Part shown: positions 26,738-35,611 of the stretch, in pieces | How the letters are laid out: each line of letters begins with the position of its first letter | Position numbering within the stretch: the first letter of the stretch is position 1 | Source of the DNA: Pseudomonadota bacterium | GTDB taxonomy: Bacteria; Pseudomonadota; Alphaproteobacteria; Sphingomonadales; Sphingomonadaceae | NCBI GenBank assembly: GCA_023423655.1 | Contig: JAFAFE010000006.1 | Coordinates: 62,001-126,000 of the forward strand | Length of the DNA stretch: 64,000 nt | Reading direction: 5' to 3' | Program-made: the position numbers and the translations under genes | The notes under the pieces: generated by a model | Databases searched by the model: none | Told to the model about the DNA's origin: nothing | What the model saw: the letters and a program-made list of their open reading frames with translations, nothing else

Positions 26738-27733
26738 ATGACATCGCCAAATTCCCCCTCGTCCAGCCCCTACCCCGAAGGGTCGGCGGCTTTTCCGCAT
26801 CGCCATTTGACCGGCATGGCCAAATTGCAGCCGTGGGAGATACGTTTCCTGCTCGATGAAGCCGAACATTGGGTCGAAATGAACCGCAAGCAGATCGAAA
26901 AGCGCGATGACCGGCTTCATGGCCTAACCATCATCAATGCCTTCTTCGAAAATTCGACGCGCACGCTTTTGTCGTTCGAAATTGCGGGCAAAAGGCTCGG
27001 CGCGGATGTCGTCAATATGCACGCCGCGCAATCAAGCGTCAAAAAGGGCGAGACGTTAATCGACACCGCCATGACCTTGAACGCGATGCGCGCCGACGCG
27101 ATTGTGATCCGCCATGCCAGTTCCGGCGCGGTGCAGCTTATCGCCGACAAGGTCGATTGCCCTGTCCTCAACGCAGGCGACGGGCGGCACGAGCATCCGA
27201 CACAGGCGCTGCTTGACGCGCTCACCATCCGCCGCCGCAAGGGCCATATTGAAGGGCAGATTGTCGCAATTTGCGGCGACATATTGCACAGTCGCGTCGC
27301 GCGTTCGAACATCATCGCGCTCTCGACTTTGGGCGCGCAGGTCCGCGTGGTCGGGCCGCCAACACTCATCCCCAAGGATATTGAACTGATGGGCGCGACG
27401 CCCTTTACCGATATGGATGCGGGGATAAAGGATGCCGATGTGGTGATGATGCTGCGGCTCCAGAATGAGCGGATGGACGGGGCGTTTATCCCTTCCCCGC
27501 GCGAATATCATATGCTTTACGGCCTGACGCCGCAGCGGCTGGAACACGCCAAGCCCGACGCGCTGGTCATGCACCCCGGCCCGATGAACCGCGGCGTTGA
27601 AATCGTGAGCAGCATCGCCGATGATCCGGTGCGCTCCGCCGTCACCGAACAGGTCGAAATGGGGGTCGCCGTCCGCATGGCCTGCCTTGATGTGCTGACA
27701 CGAAAAAGGCGCGGCGTGGAGGGCTGGCAATGA
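26738..27733 (+). CDS. pyrB: aspartate carbamoyltransferase catalytic subunit
   Basis: A 331-residue enzyme that makes N-carbamoyl-aspartate from carbamoyl phosphate and aspartate, the committed step of pyrimidine synthesis. The carbamoyl-phosphate loop FFENSTRTLLSFE, the DGRHEHPTQALLD motif and VMHPGPMNRG are intact. The start at 26738 lacks a strong ribosome-binding site. The stop overlaps the start of the downstream dihydroorotase homologue by four bases. Its class is probably the one assembled with a dihydroorotase-like subunit. Confidence 0.95.
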   Translation: MTSPNSPSSSPYPEGSAAFPHRHLTGMAKLQPWEIRFLLDEAEHWVEMNRKQIEKRDDRLHGLTIINAFFENSTRTLLSFEIAGKRLGADVVNMHAAQSSVKKGETLIDTAMTLNAMRADAIVIRHASSGAVQLIADKVDCPVLNAGDGRHEHPTQALLDALTIRRRKGHIEGQIVAICGDILHSRVARSNIIALSTLGAQVRVVGPPTLIPKDIELMGATPFTDMDAGIKDADVVMMLRLQNERMDGAFIPSPREYHMLYGLTPQRLEHAKPDALVMHPGPMNRGVEIVSSIADDPVRSAVTEQVEMGVAVRMACLDVLTRKRRGVEGWQ

Positions 27734-28941
27734 GACAGACAGTCCCGCTCCACTTCACCAATATCCGCCGCATCGACGGCGATATGGCCGAAATTTATTC
27801 GGTCGATGGCCGTTTGACAGCCAGCCGTCCAAATGGCGAGGTTGAAAGCATTGACGGGCGCGGCCAATGGCTGGCGCCGGGCATTATCGACCTTGGCGTG
27901 TTCGCCACCGACAAGCCCGCCTTCCATTTCGGCGGCATCACGCGCGCCGCACTCATGCCCGACCAGTCGCGCCCGCTCGACGATCCGGGCCTCATCGAAC
28001 GCGCCGCCAAAGCGGGCAAGCCTGACTTATGGGTCCACCCCCTCGCCGCCGCTACACGCGGGCTGGAAGGCAAGGAATTGGCCGAAGTCGGGCGGATGCA
28101 GGCATCAGGCGCGCGCGCGATCGCGACGGGCCGCAGCCGCATTGCCGACAGCGGCACGATGCTGCGCGTGTTGACCTATGCCAAGGCACTGGGCCTCACC
28201 GTCATCACCCATGCCGAAGATGAAGGCCTCACCCATAATGCGGTCGCGACCGATGGCGAGACGGCAACAAGGCTGGGCTTGGCGTCAGCCCCCGCCATTG
28301 CCGAAGCGATGGCGGTCGCGCGCGACTTGGCGCTTGTCGAAGAAAGCGGTGCGCCGCTCCATTTCCGGCAGGTGACGACGGCCAAGGCATTGGACCTTAT
28401 CCGCGCCGCCAAAGCGCGCGGCCTTCCGGTGACGTGCGGCATTACGCCTGCACATCTGTTCCTGTCCGACCGCGAAGTCACCGATTTCCGCACCTTTGCG
28501 CGGCTGCAACCGCCTTTGCGCCATGAAGAGGACCGCCAAGCTTGCCTCGCCGCAATTGCAGACGGGACGATTGACGTGATCGCGTCCGGCCATGATCCGC
28601 GTGGGCCGGAGGATAAGCGCCTCCCCTTCGCCGATGCCGCGCCCGGCATGGCGGGTGCGGAGACATTGCTGGCCCTAAGCCTCAACCTCGTGCGCGATGG
28701 CCATATCGACCATCAACGGCTGTTCGCCCTGCTCGCCGCCAATCCGGCGCGGATTTTGGGGGTCGAGGCCGGAACATTGGCGCAAGGCCAAGAGGCCGAC
28801 CTCATCCTCGTCGATGATGGCGCGCCTTGGAAAGTCGATAGCGACAAAATGGCCGCGACCGCAGGTAACACCCCCTTCGACGGCCTCCCCGTCCAAGGCC
28901 GCGTCACCGCCATGTGGAAGGGCGGACAGCGGGTGCGGTAA
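27730..28941 (+). CDS. dihydroorotase-like protein lacking catalytic metal ligands
   Basis: A 403-residue homologue of dihydroorotase, the enzyme closing N-carbamoyl-aspartate to dihydroorotate. Key residues are missing. The metal-binding DxHxH after the PG turn reads DLGVF; the family His in LHLAHVST is replaced (LHFRQVTT); and TDHAPH reads SGHDPRG. THAED keeps one His. This pattern matches the inactive PyrX/PyrC' subunits that in Pseudomonas are needed for aspartate carbamoyltransferase assembly. A separate active pyrC is expected elsewhere. It is translationally coupled to pyrB. Confidence 0.85.
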   Translation: MRQTVPLHFTNIRRIDGDMAEIYSVDGRLTASRPNGEVESIDGRGQWLAPGIIDLGVFATDKPAFHFGGITRAALMPDQSRPLDDPGLIERAAKAGKPDLWVHPLAAATRGLEGKELAEVGRMQASGARAIATGRSRIADSGTMLRVLTYAKALGLTVITHAEDEGLTHNAVATDGETATRLGLASAPAIAEAMAVARDLALVEESGAPLHFRQVTTAKALDLIRAAKARGLPVTCGITPAHLFLSDREVTDFRTFARLQPPLRHEEDRQACLAAIADGTIDVIASGHDPRGPEDKRLPFADAAPGMAGAETLLALSLNLVRDGHIDHQRLFALLAANPARILGVEAGTLAQGQEADLILVDDGAPWKVDSDKMAATAGNTPFDGLPVQGRVTAMWKGGQRVR

Positions 28942-29062
28942 AGCGTTTCATTGGGAGATAGATGAAATCTGCGGCGCGTTTTGAGAGCCGCCCCTAAGCG
29001 CGATGTTTTGAAGGACAGGCTACACGCGCACCAGTGATACCGAAATGGGTATCTTAAAACAT

Positions 29063-29154
29063 CGTCATCCCCGGCTTGACCGGGGACCCATCCCTTGACC
29101 ATCTGGTTTCCACGAAAATTCCGGAGATGGATCCCCGCTTTCGCGGGGATGACG
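29063..29154. repeat. nested palindromic repeat, CGTCATCCCCG family
   Basis: CGTCATCCCCG (29063-29073) pairs with CGGGGATGACG (29144-29154). Each end also carries its own hairpin: CCCCGG-CTTGA-CCGGGG near 29069 and ATCCCCGC-GCGGGGAT at 29131-29150. It occupies the 290-bp spacer between the convergent pyr and SPOR genes; nothing else is visible there. Confidence 0.8.
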
Positions 29155-29232
29155 CGGTTTAGAATTTAGAGCTAAGCCCCTCCGTCTTGCGCTCCGGGCA
29201 ATCCATTTCCCCTTCACAGGAGAGGAGTTTTT

Positions 29233-30660
29233 TCACCGCGCCGCCACCTGCTTGCCGTGCGCCTTAGGAGCAGTGCGGCCTGCCAATTGCAGTTGGGTAT
29301 TGCTGATCTGGCGCTGGGCGCAGACCGAGGCGCTGCCGGTGACGCGCTGGCACAAGGCCCAGCCAACGCGCTTGTCGGCTATGCCATTGGCGGCGAGGCG
29401 GACATAGTTGCGGCCCTTGACCGTCACCGCCGCATAGCTGGGCGTATAGCCGCGCAAGGTGCGATGCTTGGCCGACAGACGGGTCCAGGCCGATTTGGCC
29501 GCGCCCATGCTGCTGAATGCGCCAAGCTGCACAGCGAGGCCCGACGATTGGCGCGCCTTGGCGACAAGCTGGTCGGCTTCAGCCTGGCTCGTCACCTTGC
29601 GCGGCGCACCGATCGCGGCGGTTTTGACTGTAGACGGCTTCACCGCCGGAATGGCGACCGATACTTTATAAGGCGTGCGCGGCGCGGCAATCGCTTCGGC
29701 AATCGGGAGCGGCGCAGGCGCGGCTTCAACCGGTGCAGTGTCTGCAAGAGCCGCTTCCGGCATCACTTCCGGCTGGCCTTCCGGCCCAGCGGCGGCCTCT
29801 GCCATCGCCACCGGCTGCGGCGCATATTGGGCGAGTGGTGCGGGGTCATATTGGCCCGGAGCCGCCGCCATTTGCGTGCCGAATTCCGCCGGATTGGTGC
29901 TGCGCGCAAGCCGCACGGGCATCCCCGGATCGTCATTGACGAGCGGCGTATTCATAATCCCCGCAATCAACTGGCGCGGCGAACCGGCCTGCATGAAGGT
30001 CGCCCACTGGCCCATGCGGTTGCCGACATTGGCAAAGGGCATATCCTGCCCCGCAACCACCTTGGCTTCCATCCAGCGGCCTTCCATCGCGAGCGCGAAG
30101 GCGAGATTTTGGCGGGTGCGGGCGGTCGCATCGGATTCGCGCACCGCATCGCCCAAGACCAGCACAGCCCGTTCCGATTCCCCGGCAAGCGCGAGCGCCA
30201 GCCCGTAATCGGAGGCGGGAAGCTGTCCGCGATATTTTTCGATCAACTGCAACCCGTCGCCAATGCGGCCATTGCCGATTTTCGCAAGCGCAAGATTGAG
30301 CGCGGTGCGCGGCGAATCTTCAATCGCCAAAGCTTCTGCAAAACTTGCTTCAGCCGATGCGAAACGGCCAAGCTGCATATAATGTTGCGCAAGCGTGACC
30401 CGCAATGCCGCATCGTCGGGCGAGGCCGCAACCGCTGCCTCTGCCGCGCCGAGCGCCTTGGCATAATCTCCCTTTTGGGCGTGTTTTTCCGCAGCCGCGG
30501 CGAGCTTGCCCGCATCCCCCGGCGCTTCATTCTTGGCAAAGCCGAGCGAGCTGCAACCGCTGGTCGCAAGGCCGATGGCCAATGTCGAAATGACAATCGG
30601 CATCAAACCCGTGCGGGATAGGCGAGACATGTTCGTGCGAGACATTGCCGAGCGAGACAT
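29233..30660 (-). CDS. TPR and SPOR domain lipoprotein
   Basis: A 475-residue lipoprotein. The lipobox ATSGC puts the lipidated Cys at 36. TPR-like helices follow (about residues 45-200, with GDYAKALGAAEAAVAASPDDA), then an Ala/Pro/Glu-rich linker, and a SPOR domain at about 375-447 (VQLGAFSSMGAAKSAWTRL). SPOR domains bind denuded septal peptidoglycan. The start is uncertain: ATGs at 30660, 30645 and 30630 each begin a 15-bp imperfect tandem repeat. AGGGGG upstream favours 30660. It is the third gene of the ParA operon. Confidence 0.85.
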   Translation of the reverse strand: MSRSAMSRTNMSRLSRTGLMPIVISTLAIGLATSGCSSLGFAKNEAPGDAGKLAAAAEKHAQKGDYAKALGAAEAAVAASPDDAALRVTLAQHYMQLGRFASAEASFAEALAIEDSPRTALNLALAKIGNGRIGDGLQLIEKYRGQLPASDYGLALALAGESERAVLVLGDAVRESDATARTRQNLAFALAMEGRWMEAKVVAGQDMPFANVGNRMGQWATFMQAGSPRQLIAGIMNTPLVNDDPGMPVRLARSTNPAEFGTQMAAAPGQYDPAPLAQYAPQPVAMAEAAAGPEGQPEVMPEAALADTAPVEAAPAPLPIAEAIAAPRTPYKVSVAIPAVKPSTVKTAAIGAPRKVTSQAEADQLVAKARQSSGLAVQLGAFSSMGAAKSAWTRLSAKHRTLRGYTPSYAAVTVKGRNYVRLAANGIADKRVGWALCQRVTGSASVCAQRQISNTQLQLAGRTAPKAHGKQVAAR

Positions 30661-30683
30661 GGAAAAATACCCCCTTGTTTCCG

Positions 30684-31586
30684 TCACTTTTTCTGCGCGG
30701 CCTGATGCGCGAGCGCATCAATGTCGGGCAGGGATTTCAAATATGTATCGAGCGCCTCGATCAGGATGACCTGAGCCGAGCGGCGCGTCACCGCACTGGC
30801 GAGACGCAGGCGCAAATGGCGTTCGGGATCAATCCGCAAGGTGAAGGCCGCCTTGCTCCCCGGCACCGCTTCACGACGCGGCGTGCGGGCAAGGATGCGT
30901 TGCGGCGCGCTGTCCGCCGATGCCATCTGCCCCGCGACAATCGCAGGCGCCGCGATGGTCCGCGAAGGCGTGAGGCCGGCAAAAGGTGCAGGCGTGACCG
31001 GTGCGGGCATGGCTGGTGTCGGCATGACCGGCGCGGGCGTTTCCGGCGTAGCGGCGGGCGCGTCCACAGGCGCTGCAACCGGGGTTGCGGCAACTGGCGG
31101 CACGGCATCGGGCATATCCGGCGCTGCGGGCGCGGTATCTTCCCCGCCTTCCCCACCGGAAAGCGGTGCGGCGCGCAAGCCCGGCTGGTTGCCACCCAGA
31201 TTGAGCGGCACACGCGGCGTCATTTTTTCGGCAAGCAACTGGCGCTGGCGCACCACTTCGGGGAGCGGCGCGGCGGTCGGCACGTCTTGCGCCTCACCCA
31301 TTTCAACCGCATCGCCGTTCATGTCGGCATCATCCACCGGACCAAGGTCGCGTACGGCCTGAATCGGGCTCATCATCGGCGTGAGGTCGATGCGTTGCTG
31401 GGCGGCGCGCTCCTCCGACGGGGTCGGATTGACGTCATAGCCCATATCATTCCACCCCAGATCATCCTGCGGTGTCAGCATCTGGCCGAAACCGGCCATT
31501 CCCTGACGGCGCATAGCCGGTTTGGCGGCCCCTTTACGGGCGAGCAAGCTTCCGGACAGAGAAGCGAGAGGCTTGGCTTCAGCCAT
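30684..31586 (-). CDS. putative ParA partner/adaptor with C-terminal ribbon-helix-helix-like region
   Basis: A 300-residue protein between parA and the SPOR lipoprotein. The N-terminus is a basic peptide (LLARKGAAKPAMRRQ), of the kind through which ParA partners stimulate ATP hydrolysis. The middle is a long Pro/Ala-rich disordered stretch. The end (FTLRIDPERHLRLRLASAV followed by AQVILIEALDTYL) resembles a ribbon-helix-helix DNA-binding or dimerisation fold. GGAGG lies eight bases before the ATG. It starts 21 bases after parA. Function is inferred from context. Confidence 0.65.
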   Translation of the reverse strand: MAEAKPLASLSGSLLARKGAAKPAMRRQGMAGFGQMLTPQDDLGWNDMGYDVNPTPSEERAAQQRIDLTPMMSPIQAVRDLGPVDDADMNGDAVEMGEAQDVPTAAPLPEVVRQRQLLAEKMTPRVPLNLGGNQPGLRAAPLSGGEGGEDTAPAAPDMPDAVPPVAATPVAAPVDAPAATPETPAPVMPTPAMPAPVTPAPFAGLTPSRTIAAPAIVAGQMASADSAPQRILARTPRREAVPGSKAAFTLRIDPERHLRLRLASAVTRRSAQVILIEALDTYLKSLPDIDALAHQAAQKK

Positions 31587-31607
31587 AATCTTATCCTCCC
31601 TTTATGC

Positions 31608-32333
31608 TTACTGGCCGACGACGCGGCGACCAAAACCACCGACCGGACGAACCATGCCGGGCGCACTCATCTGCGCACCCATGGCGGGCGCGGAAAAGAC
31701 GGTGCGGCGGAAATTCTTTTCAAGCCGGTCGGACACATAATTCCACAGCGCCTGAACCTCGTGCGAGGATTTGCCGTTGGGGTCGACCTCCATCACGGTG
31801 CGGCCGTCAATCATCGAGGCGGCAAAATCGGTGCGGTGATGGAGCGTGATCGGGGCAACCGTGCCATGTTGCGACAAGGCAACGGCGGCTTCGGAGGTGA
31901 TCTTGGCTTTGGGGGTTGCGGCATTGACCACGAAGATAAGCGGCTTGCCTGCCCGTTCGCACAGGTCCACCGTCGCACCCACGGCGCGCAAATCATGCGG
32001 GCTGGGGCGGGTCGGCACGACAATCAGTTCGGCAACGCTGATAACGCTCTGGATCGCCATGGTGATGGCGGGTGGCGTGTCGATGACCGCCAGCTTGAAG
32101 CCTTGCTGGCGCAGGATTTCAAGGTCGGACGCGAGTCGTGCCACGGTTGTTTGCGCAAAAGCGGGCAATTCCGCCTCGCGCTCGTTCCACCAATCGGCAA
32201 GCGACCCTTGCGGATCAATGTCGATAAGCACAACCGGACCAGCCCCTGCCAATTGCGCCTGAACAGCCAAATGCCCGGACAAAGTCGTCTTGCCCGAACC
32301 ACCTTTTTGCGATGCCAATGCGAGAACCCGCAC
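31608..32333 (-). CDS. ParA-family ATPase
   Basis: A 241-residue deviant Walker A ATPase (KGGSGKTT, residues 10-17) of the ParA type, which forms ATP-dependent dimers on DNA and moves cargo. VLIDIDPQGS and LAVIDTPP are the other nucleotide motifs. The start is GTG at 32331-32333 with GGGG upstream. The chromosomal parAB locus is normally next to gid/rsmG genes, which are absent here, so this is an orphan ParA with its own operon. Probable cargo: the downstream adaptor and SPOR lipoprotein. Confidence 0.88.
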   Translation of the reverse strand: MRVLALASQKGGSGKTTLSGHLAVQAQLAGAGPVVLIDIDPQGSLADWWNEREAELPAFAQTTVARLASDLEILRQQGFKLAVIDTPPAITMAIQSVISVAELIVVPTRPSPHDLRAVGATVDLCERAGKPLIFVVNAATPKAKITSEAAVALSQHGTVAPITLHHRTDFAASMIDGRTVMEVDPNGKSSHEVQALWNYVSDRLEKNFRRTVFSAPAMGAQMSAPGMVRPVGGFGRRVVGQ

Positions 32334-32658
32334 ACCATTCCCCTTTGCTCACGAAATATCGTGGGAGCGAAGTCGCACAGATTCCGCTAAAATCTGGTTA
32401 ACGGCTGCGCAAACTTGTTTGCCTTTATGGACGGGGGAGATGGCATGGCGTCTTTGACCGCATGATCGCGCTTGATGCCCCCACGTTAAGGGGGCCGTCA
32501 GACAAGAGGCCTGCATATTTTACATGCGCCGCAAGGTGCATGGCCTATATACTTGCTGTTCATACTCTTTTGCTAATGACGCATTAGGGATAAATTGCAC
32601 GCAGGGTCCGGAAGCGTTTTGCTTCATTGTAATTGCGTTACAAATCAGGAGTTTCGTC
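32334..32658. promoter_or_regulatory. divergent regulatory region between parA and the Sel1-SPOR gene
   Basis: A 325-bp region that must carry both promoters. Two symmetrical elements are seen. GCCCCC-ACGTTAA-GGGGGC lies at 32477-32495. TTGTAA-N5-TTACAA lies at 32627-32643, sixteen bases before the Sel1-SPOR ATG and just ahead of its AGGAG. The latter could be an operator. The segment 32500-32645 is more AT-rich than the neighbouring genes. No gene is evident. Confidence 0.5.
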
Positions 32659-33798
32659 ATGGCTCATCGCTGGCTGATTGCAGGAGGGGCGCTGTGCGCG
32701 GCCTTGATGGCGGCAAGCCCCGCGCTTGCCGATGTGAAGGCAGGCTATGAGGCATGGGAGCGCGGCGATTATACGACGGCGGTGAGCGAATGGCGTCCTG
32801 CCGCGATTGCCGGTGACGCCATGGCGCAGTTTAATCTGGGGCAGGCCTATAAGCTGGGGCGCGGGGTGCCGCAGGATATGAGCCAGGCCCTCGCTTGGTT
32901 CAAACGTGCCGCCGACCAAGGCCATATCGAAGCATTCGACAATTATGGCCTCTTATTGTTCAACATGAACCAGCGCAGCGAGGCCCTCCCCTACATCCTC
33001 AAATCCGCCGAACGCGGTGAAGCGCGCGCGCAATATATAGTGGGGACGGCCAGCTTTAACGGCGACCTTGTGACCAAGGACTGGCCGCGCGCTTATGCGC
33101 TGATGAACCGCGCATCGGCCAAGGGGCTAGCGGCGGCATCGGCGCGGCTTGCCGAACTCGACAAGCTTATCCCGATTGACCAGCGGCAAAAAGGCCTTGC
33201 GCTGTCCGCCGAAATGGAACGCGACGAACGCCGCGCGCAACTGCCCGCGCTGCCGGGGCCGGGCGCGACGGTGGTAGCGATGGGGACAAGCTCGCCGGGG
33301 GGGAAGGCGGGGGCTAAGCCTGTGGTAAAGCCCGCGCCCAAGCCTGCACCATCTGCCCATAGCAGCGGCACCACCTACACCCCGCCCCCGCTTGCAGGCG
33401 CTGCGCCGGTTAAGGCCGCACCAGTTAAGCCCGCGCCCAGGCCTGCCGCGTCGCCTGTGCCTGCCGTCAAGGACAAGCCGAAACCGGCAGCAGCCCCTGA
33501 CGCGGAAGCCAAGCCGAAACCGGTCCCAAAACCGGCTTCCAAACCGGCCCCCGCACCCGCCTCCACCAATGGACCCTGGACTGCACAATTGGGGGCTTTT
33601 TCCGCGCAATCCAATGCCGCAAGTCTATGGTCGCGCCTGTCGGGCCGCGCGCCTTTTGCGGGGAATAGCCCGCGCTATGTCAAAGCGGGTGCGGTGGTGC
33701 GGTTGCAAGTCGGCGGCTTTGCCACGCATGACCAAGCCGCGCGCTTCTGTCAGGCGGCCAGCCGTGCAGGCCAAGCCTGTCTTGCGGTCAAACGCTGA
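32659..33798 (+). CDS. Sel1-repeat and SPOR domain secreted protein
   Basis: A 379-residue protein. The signal peptide ends ASPALA (residue 24). Sel1/TPR-like repeats follow at about 30-170 (AQFNLGQAYKLGRGVPQDMS, AQYIVGTASFNGD), then a Lys/Pro/Ala-rich linker, and a C-terminal SPOR domain from about residue 306 (WTAQLGAFSAQSNAASLWSRL). It is probably periplasmic and recruited to septal peptidoglycan. AGGAG lies seven bases before the ATG. It is divergent from the ParA operon, whose last gene also ends in SPOR. Confidence 0.88.
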   Translation: MAHRWLIAGGALCAALMAASPALADVKAGYEAWERGDYTTAVSEWRPAAIAGDAMAQFNLGQAYKLGRGVPQDMSQALAWFKRAADQGHIEAFDNYGLLLFNMNQRSEALPYILKSAERGEARAQYIVGTASFNGDLVTKDWPRAYALMNRASAKGLAAASARLAELDKLIPIDQRQKGLALSAEMERDERRAQLPALPGPGATVVAMGTSSPGGKAGAKPVVKPAPKPAPSAHSSGTTYTPPPLAGAAPVKAAPVKPAPRPAASPVPAVKDKPKPAAAPDAEAKPKPVPKPASKPAPAPASTNGPWTAQLGAFSAQSNAASLWSRLSGRAPFAGNSPRYVKAGAVVRLQVGGFATHDQAARFCQAASRAGQACLAVKR

Positions 33799-33816
33799 CC
33801 GCGCGCGTCTTCGCGC

Positions 33817-34929
33817 TCACGCCGCAATAATATCATCCACCGCGCGGTCGAATAAGGGCTGGAGCGTCGCATTATAAACCGCATATTCGCTTTTGCGGAT
33901 AAGCTCGGCGGGCGGGAAAATCACCGGATTTTCCTTATAGCTTGCGGGCATCAACGCGCGCGCGGCATCATTGGGCGTCGGGAACAGGATTTTCTCCGAC
34001 ACTTTCTTGCCCACCTCCGCGTCGAGCAGATAATTGATGAAGCGGTGCGCATTGCCCTTATGCGGCGCGTTCACCGGTATGCACAGGCTGTCCGAAATGA
34101 GGAGGCTGCCTTCCTTGGGCACCACAAAGCCGATGTCGCTGTCATTCTGCATGATCTGCGCGACATCGCCATTATATTCCATCACCACATCAATATCGCC
34201 CGACAGCAGCAAATCCTGTCCATTATCTTCGTGGAAAGTCTTGATAAAAGGCCGCTGTTTGAGCAGCATCGTCTTGAGCGCCGCTATCCTTTCCGGCGTA
34301 ATATCATTCACCGAATAGCCGCGATATTTGGCCGCGATACGCATAAGGTCGGCTGGTTCCGACACCAGCGCAATCTTGTCTTTGTAAAGGTCCGACGCGA
34401 ACAGATATTCCCAGCTATCGGGCACCTGTTTCACCTTGCTCTTGCGATAGCCGATGCCCATCACCATCCAGGTATAAGGCATAGAATAGCGCCGCCCCGG
34501 ATCGAACGGCACATCGCGATAGCCTTCCCCGATATTTTTATAATTGGGGATTTGGGCATGGTCGATTTCGTGCAGCAAGCCGGTCCGGATCAGCCGCGTC
34601 ACCGAATCATTCGATGGCACCACCACATCATAAACGGTCGAACTGCCGCGCATTTTTGCATACATTTCATCATTGGTCGCAAAGATGCTCAAATCGACAT
34701 CAATATCTTCGGCCTTTTTGAAATCGGCGAGCGTGGTTTCGCCCAGATATGTGTCCCAGCTATAGAGGTTAAGCTTATTCGCCTCGCCCTTTTCCGCGCC
34801 GCACGCTTGCAACACCGGCGCAAAGCTGATCCCGACCGCTGCGGCGCCCAAGCTTTTCAGCAAAGAGCGCCTGTCCGTCCCGCTCCCCAGTGCCTTGAGA
34901 GCCTTTAACGGCAATCGGCGCTGTTCCAT
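33817..34929 (-). CDS. PotD/PotF-like polyamine-binding lipoprotein
   Basis: A 370-residue periplasmic substrate-binding protein of the spermidine/putrescine family. The N-terminus has DRRSLLKSLG (twin-arginine-like) and a lipobox-like LQAC. The mature part has NLYSWDTYLGETTLADF, the DVVVPSNDSV loop, MPYTWMVMGIGYR and a DVVMEYNGD motif, all typical of PotD/PotF. Polyamine specificity is inferred. The permease and ATPase genes are not beside it, so it is an orphan component here. Confidence 0.88.
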   Translation of the reverse strand: MEQRRLPLKALKALGSGTDRRSLLKSLGAAAVGISFAPVLQACGAEKGEANKLNLYSWDTYLGETTLADFKKAEDIDVDLSIFATNDEMYAKMRGSSTVYDVVVPSNDSVTRLIRTGLLHEIDHAQIPNYKNIGEGYRDVPFDPGRRYSMPYTWMVMGIGYRKSKVKQVPDSWEYLFASDLYKDKIALVSEPADLMRIAAKYRGYSVNDITPERIAALKTMLLKQRPFIKTFHEDNGQDLLLSGDIDVVMEYNGDVAQIMQNDSDIGFVVPKEGSLLISDSLCIPVNAPHKGNAHRFINYLLDAEVGKKVSEKILFPTPNDAARALMPASYKENPVIFPPAELIRKSEYAVYNATLQPLFDRAVDDIIAA

Positions 34930-35153
34930 GGGCAGGCTGTCCTTTTTGGTCTAAGGGTTATGCAGGTGCGGAGCGGGACAGACATAATCGCATGGCCGCC
35001 CGCGCCCAAGTAAAATAACGCATGTGCGCCTGAATAGGCGCTTTACAATCGCTTGGAAAGAGCGCGCTATTTGGGACCCGCCCGCATAATATCCGCCTAT
35101 CGGCCGCACATCCCCCGCTTGATTTCTGCAAATGCGCCGCCATCTGGAACCTT

Positions 35154-35552
35154 ATGCCCCTCCATATGACCAAAATTGCGTTCGGCTGCGATGGCCTTGA
35201 CGATTTGCGCCAGCGGTTCCGCGCGCGCGAAGCCGGCGGGCCGTTCGCCCTCACGACACGCTACCGCCCCAAGCGCGCCGACGAGATGGCGGGCGGGTCG
35301 CTCTATTGGATCGTCAACCATATGCTCGCCGCGCGCAGCCCGATTTTGGGATTTGAAGACGCGCCCGATGGCCGCACCTACATCATGCTCGACCCGCATT
35401 TGCGCCCGGTAACACCCCACCCCAAACGCGCGCACCAAGGCTGGCGCTATCTGGAAGCCAAAAACGCGCCTGCGGATTTGAACGATTGGGACAATGGAGA
35501 CACCCTCCCTGCGCATATCGCAAGGGAGTTGGCGAAATTGGGGTTGGTTTGA
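35154..35552 (+). CDS. DUF1489 protein
   Basis: A 132-residue protein of an alphaproteobacteria-restricted family. The conserved N-terminus MPLHMTKIAFGC, LTTRYRPKRADEMAGGSLYW and PKRAHQGWRYL are all visible. No signal peptide or membrane segment. Function unknown. The gene stands alone, with a palindrome-rich region immediately downstream. Confidence 0.88.
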   Translation: MPLHMTKIAFGCDGLDDLRQRFRAREAGGPFALTTRYRPKRADEMAGGSLYWIVNHMLAARSPILGFEDAPDGRTYIMLDPHLRPVTPHPKRAHQGWRYLEAKNAPADLNDWDNGDTLPAHIARELAKLGLV

Positions 35553-35611
35553 GGGGGGTAGCGGCAGCCTAGTGGCTCGCCAAACTTACGTTGGGCCGCA
35601 TACCTAAAGAT

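Noticed and set aside
31608..32333. Chromosomal partition parA or mipZ
   Set aside because: No parB, gidA/B or dnaA-region neighbours, and the downstream genes differ; it is better treated as an orphan ParA.
30645..32390. 581-codon plus-strand frame opposite parA and its partner
   Set aside because: It spans two well-supported genes with ribosome-binding sites on the other strand and has no motif.
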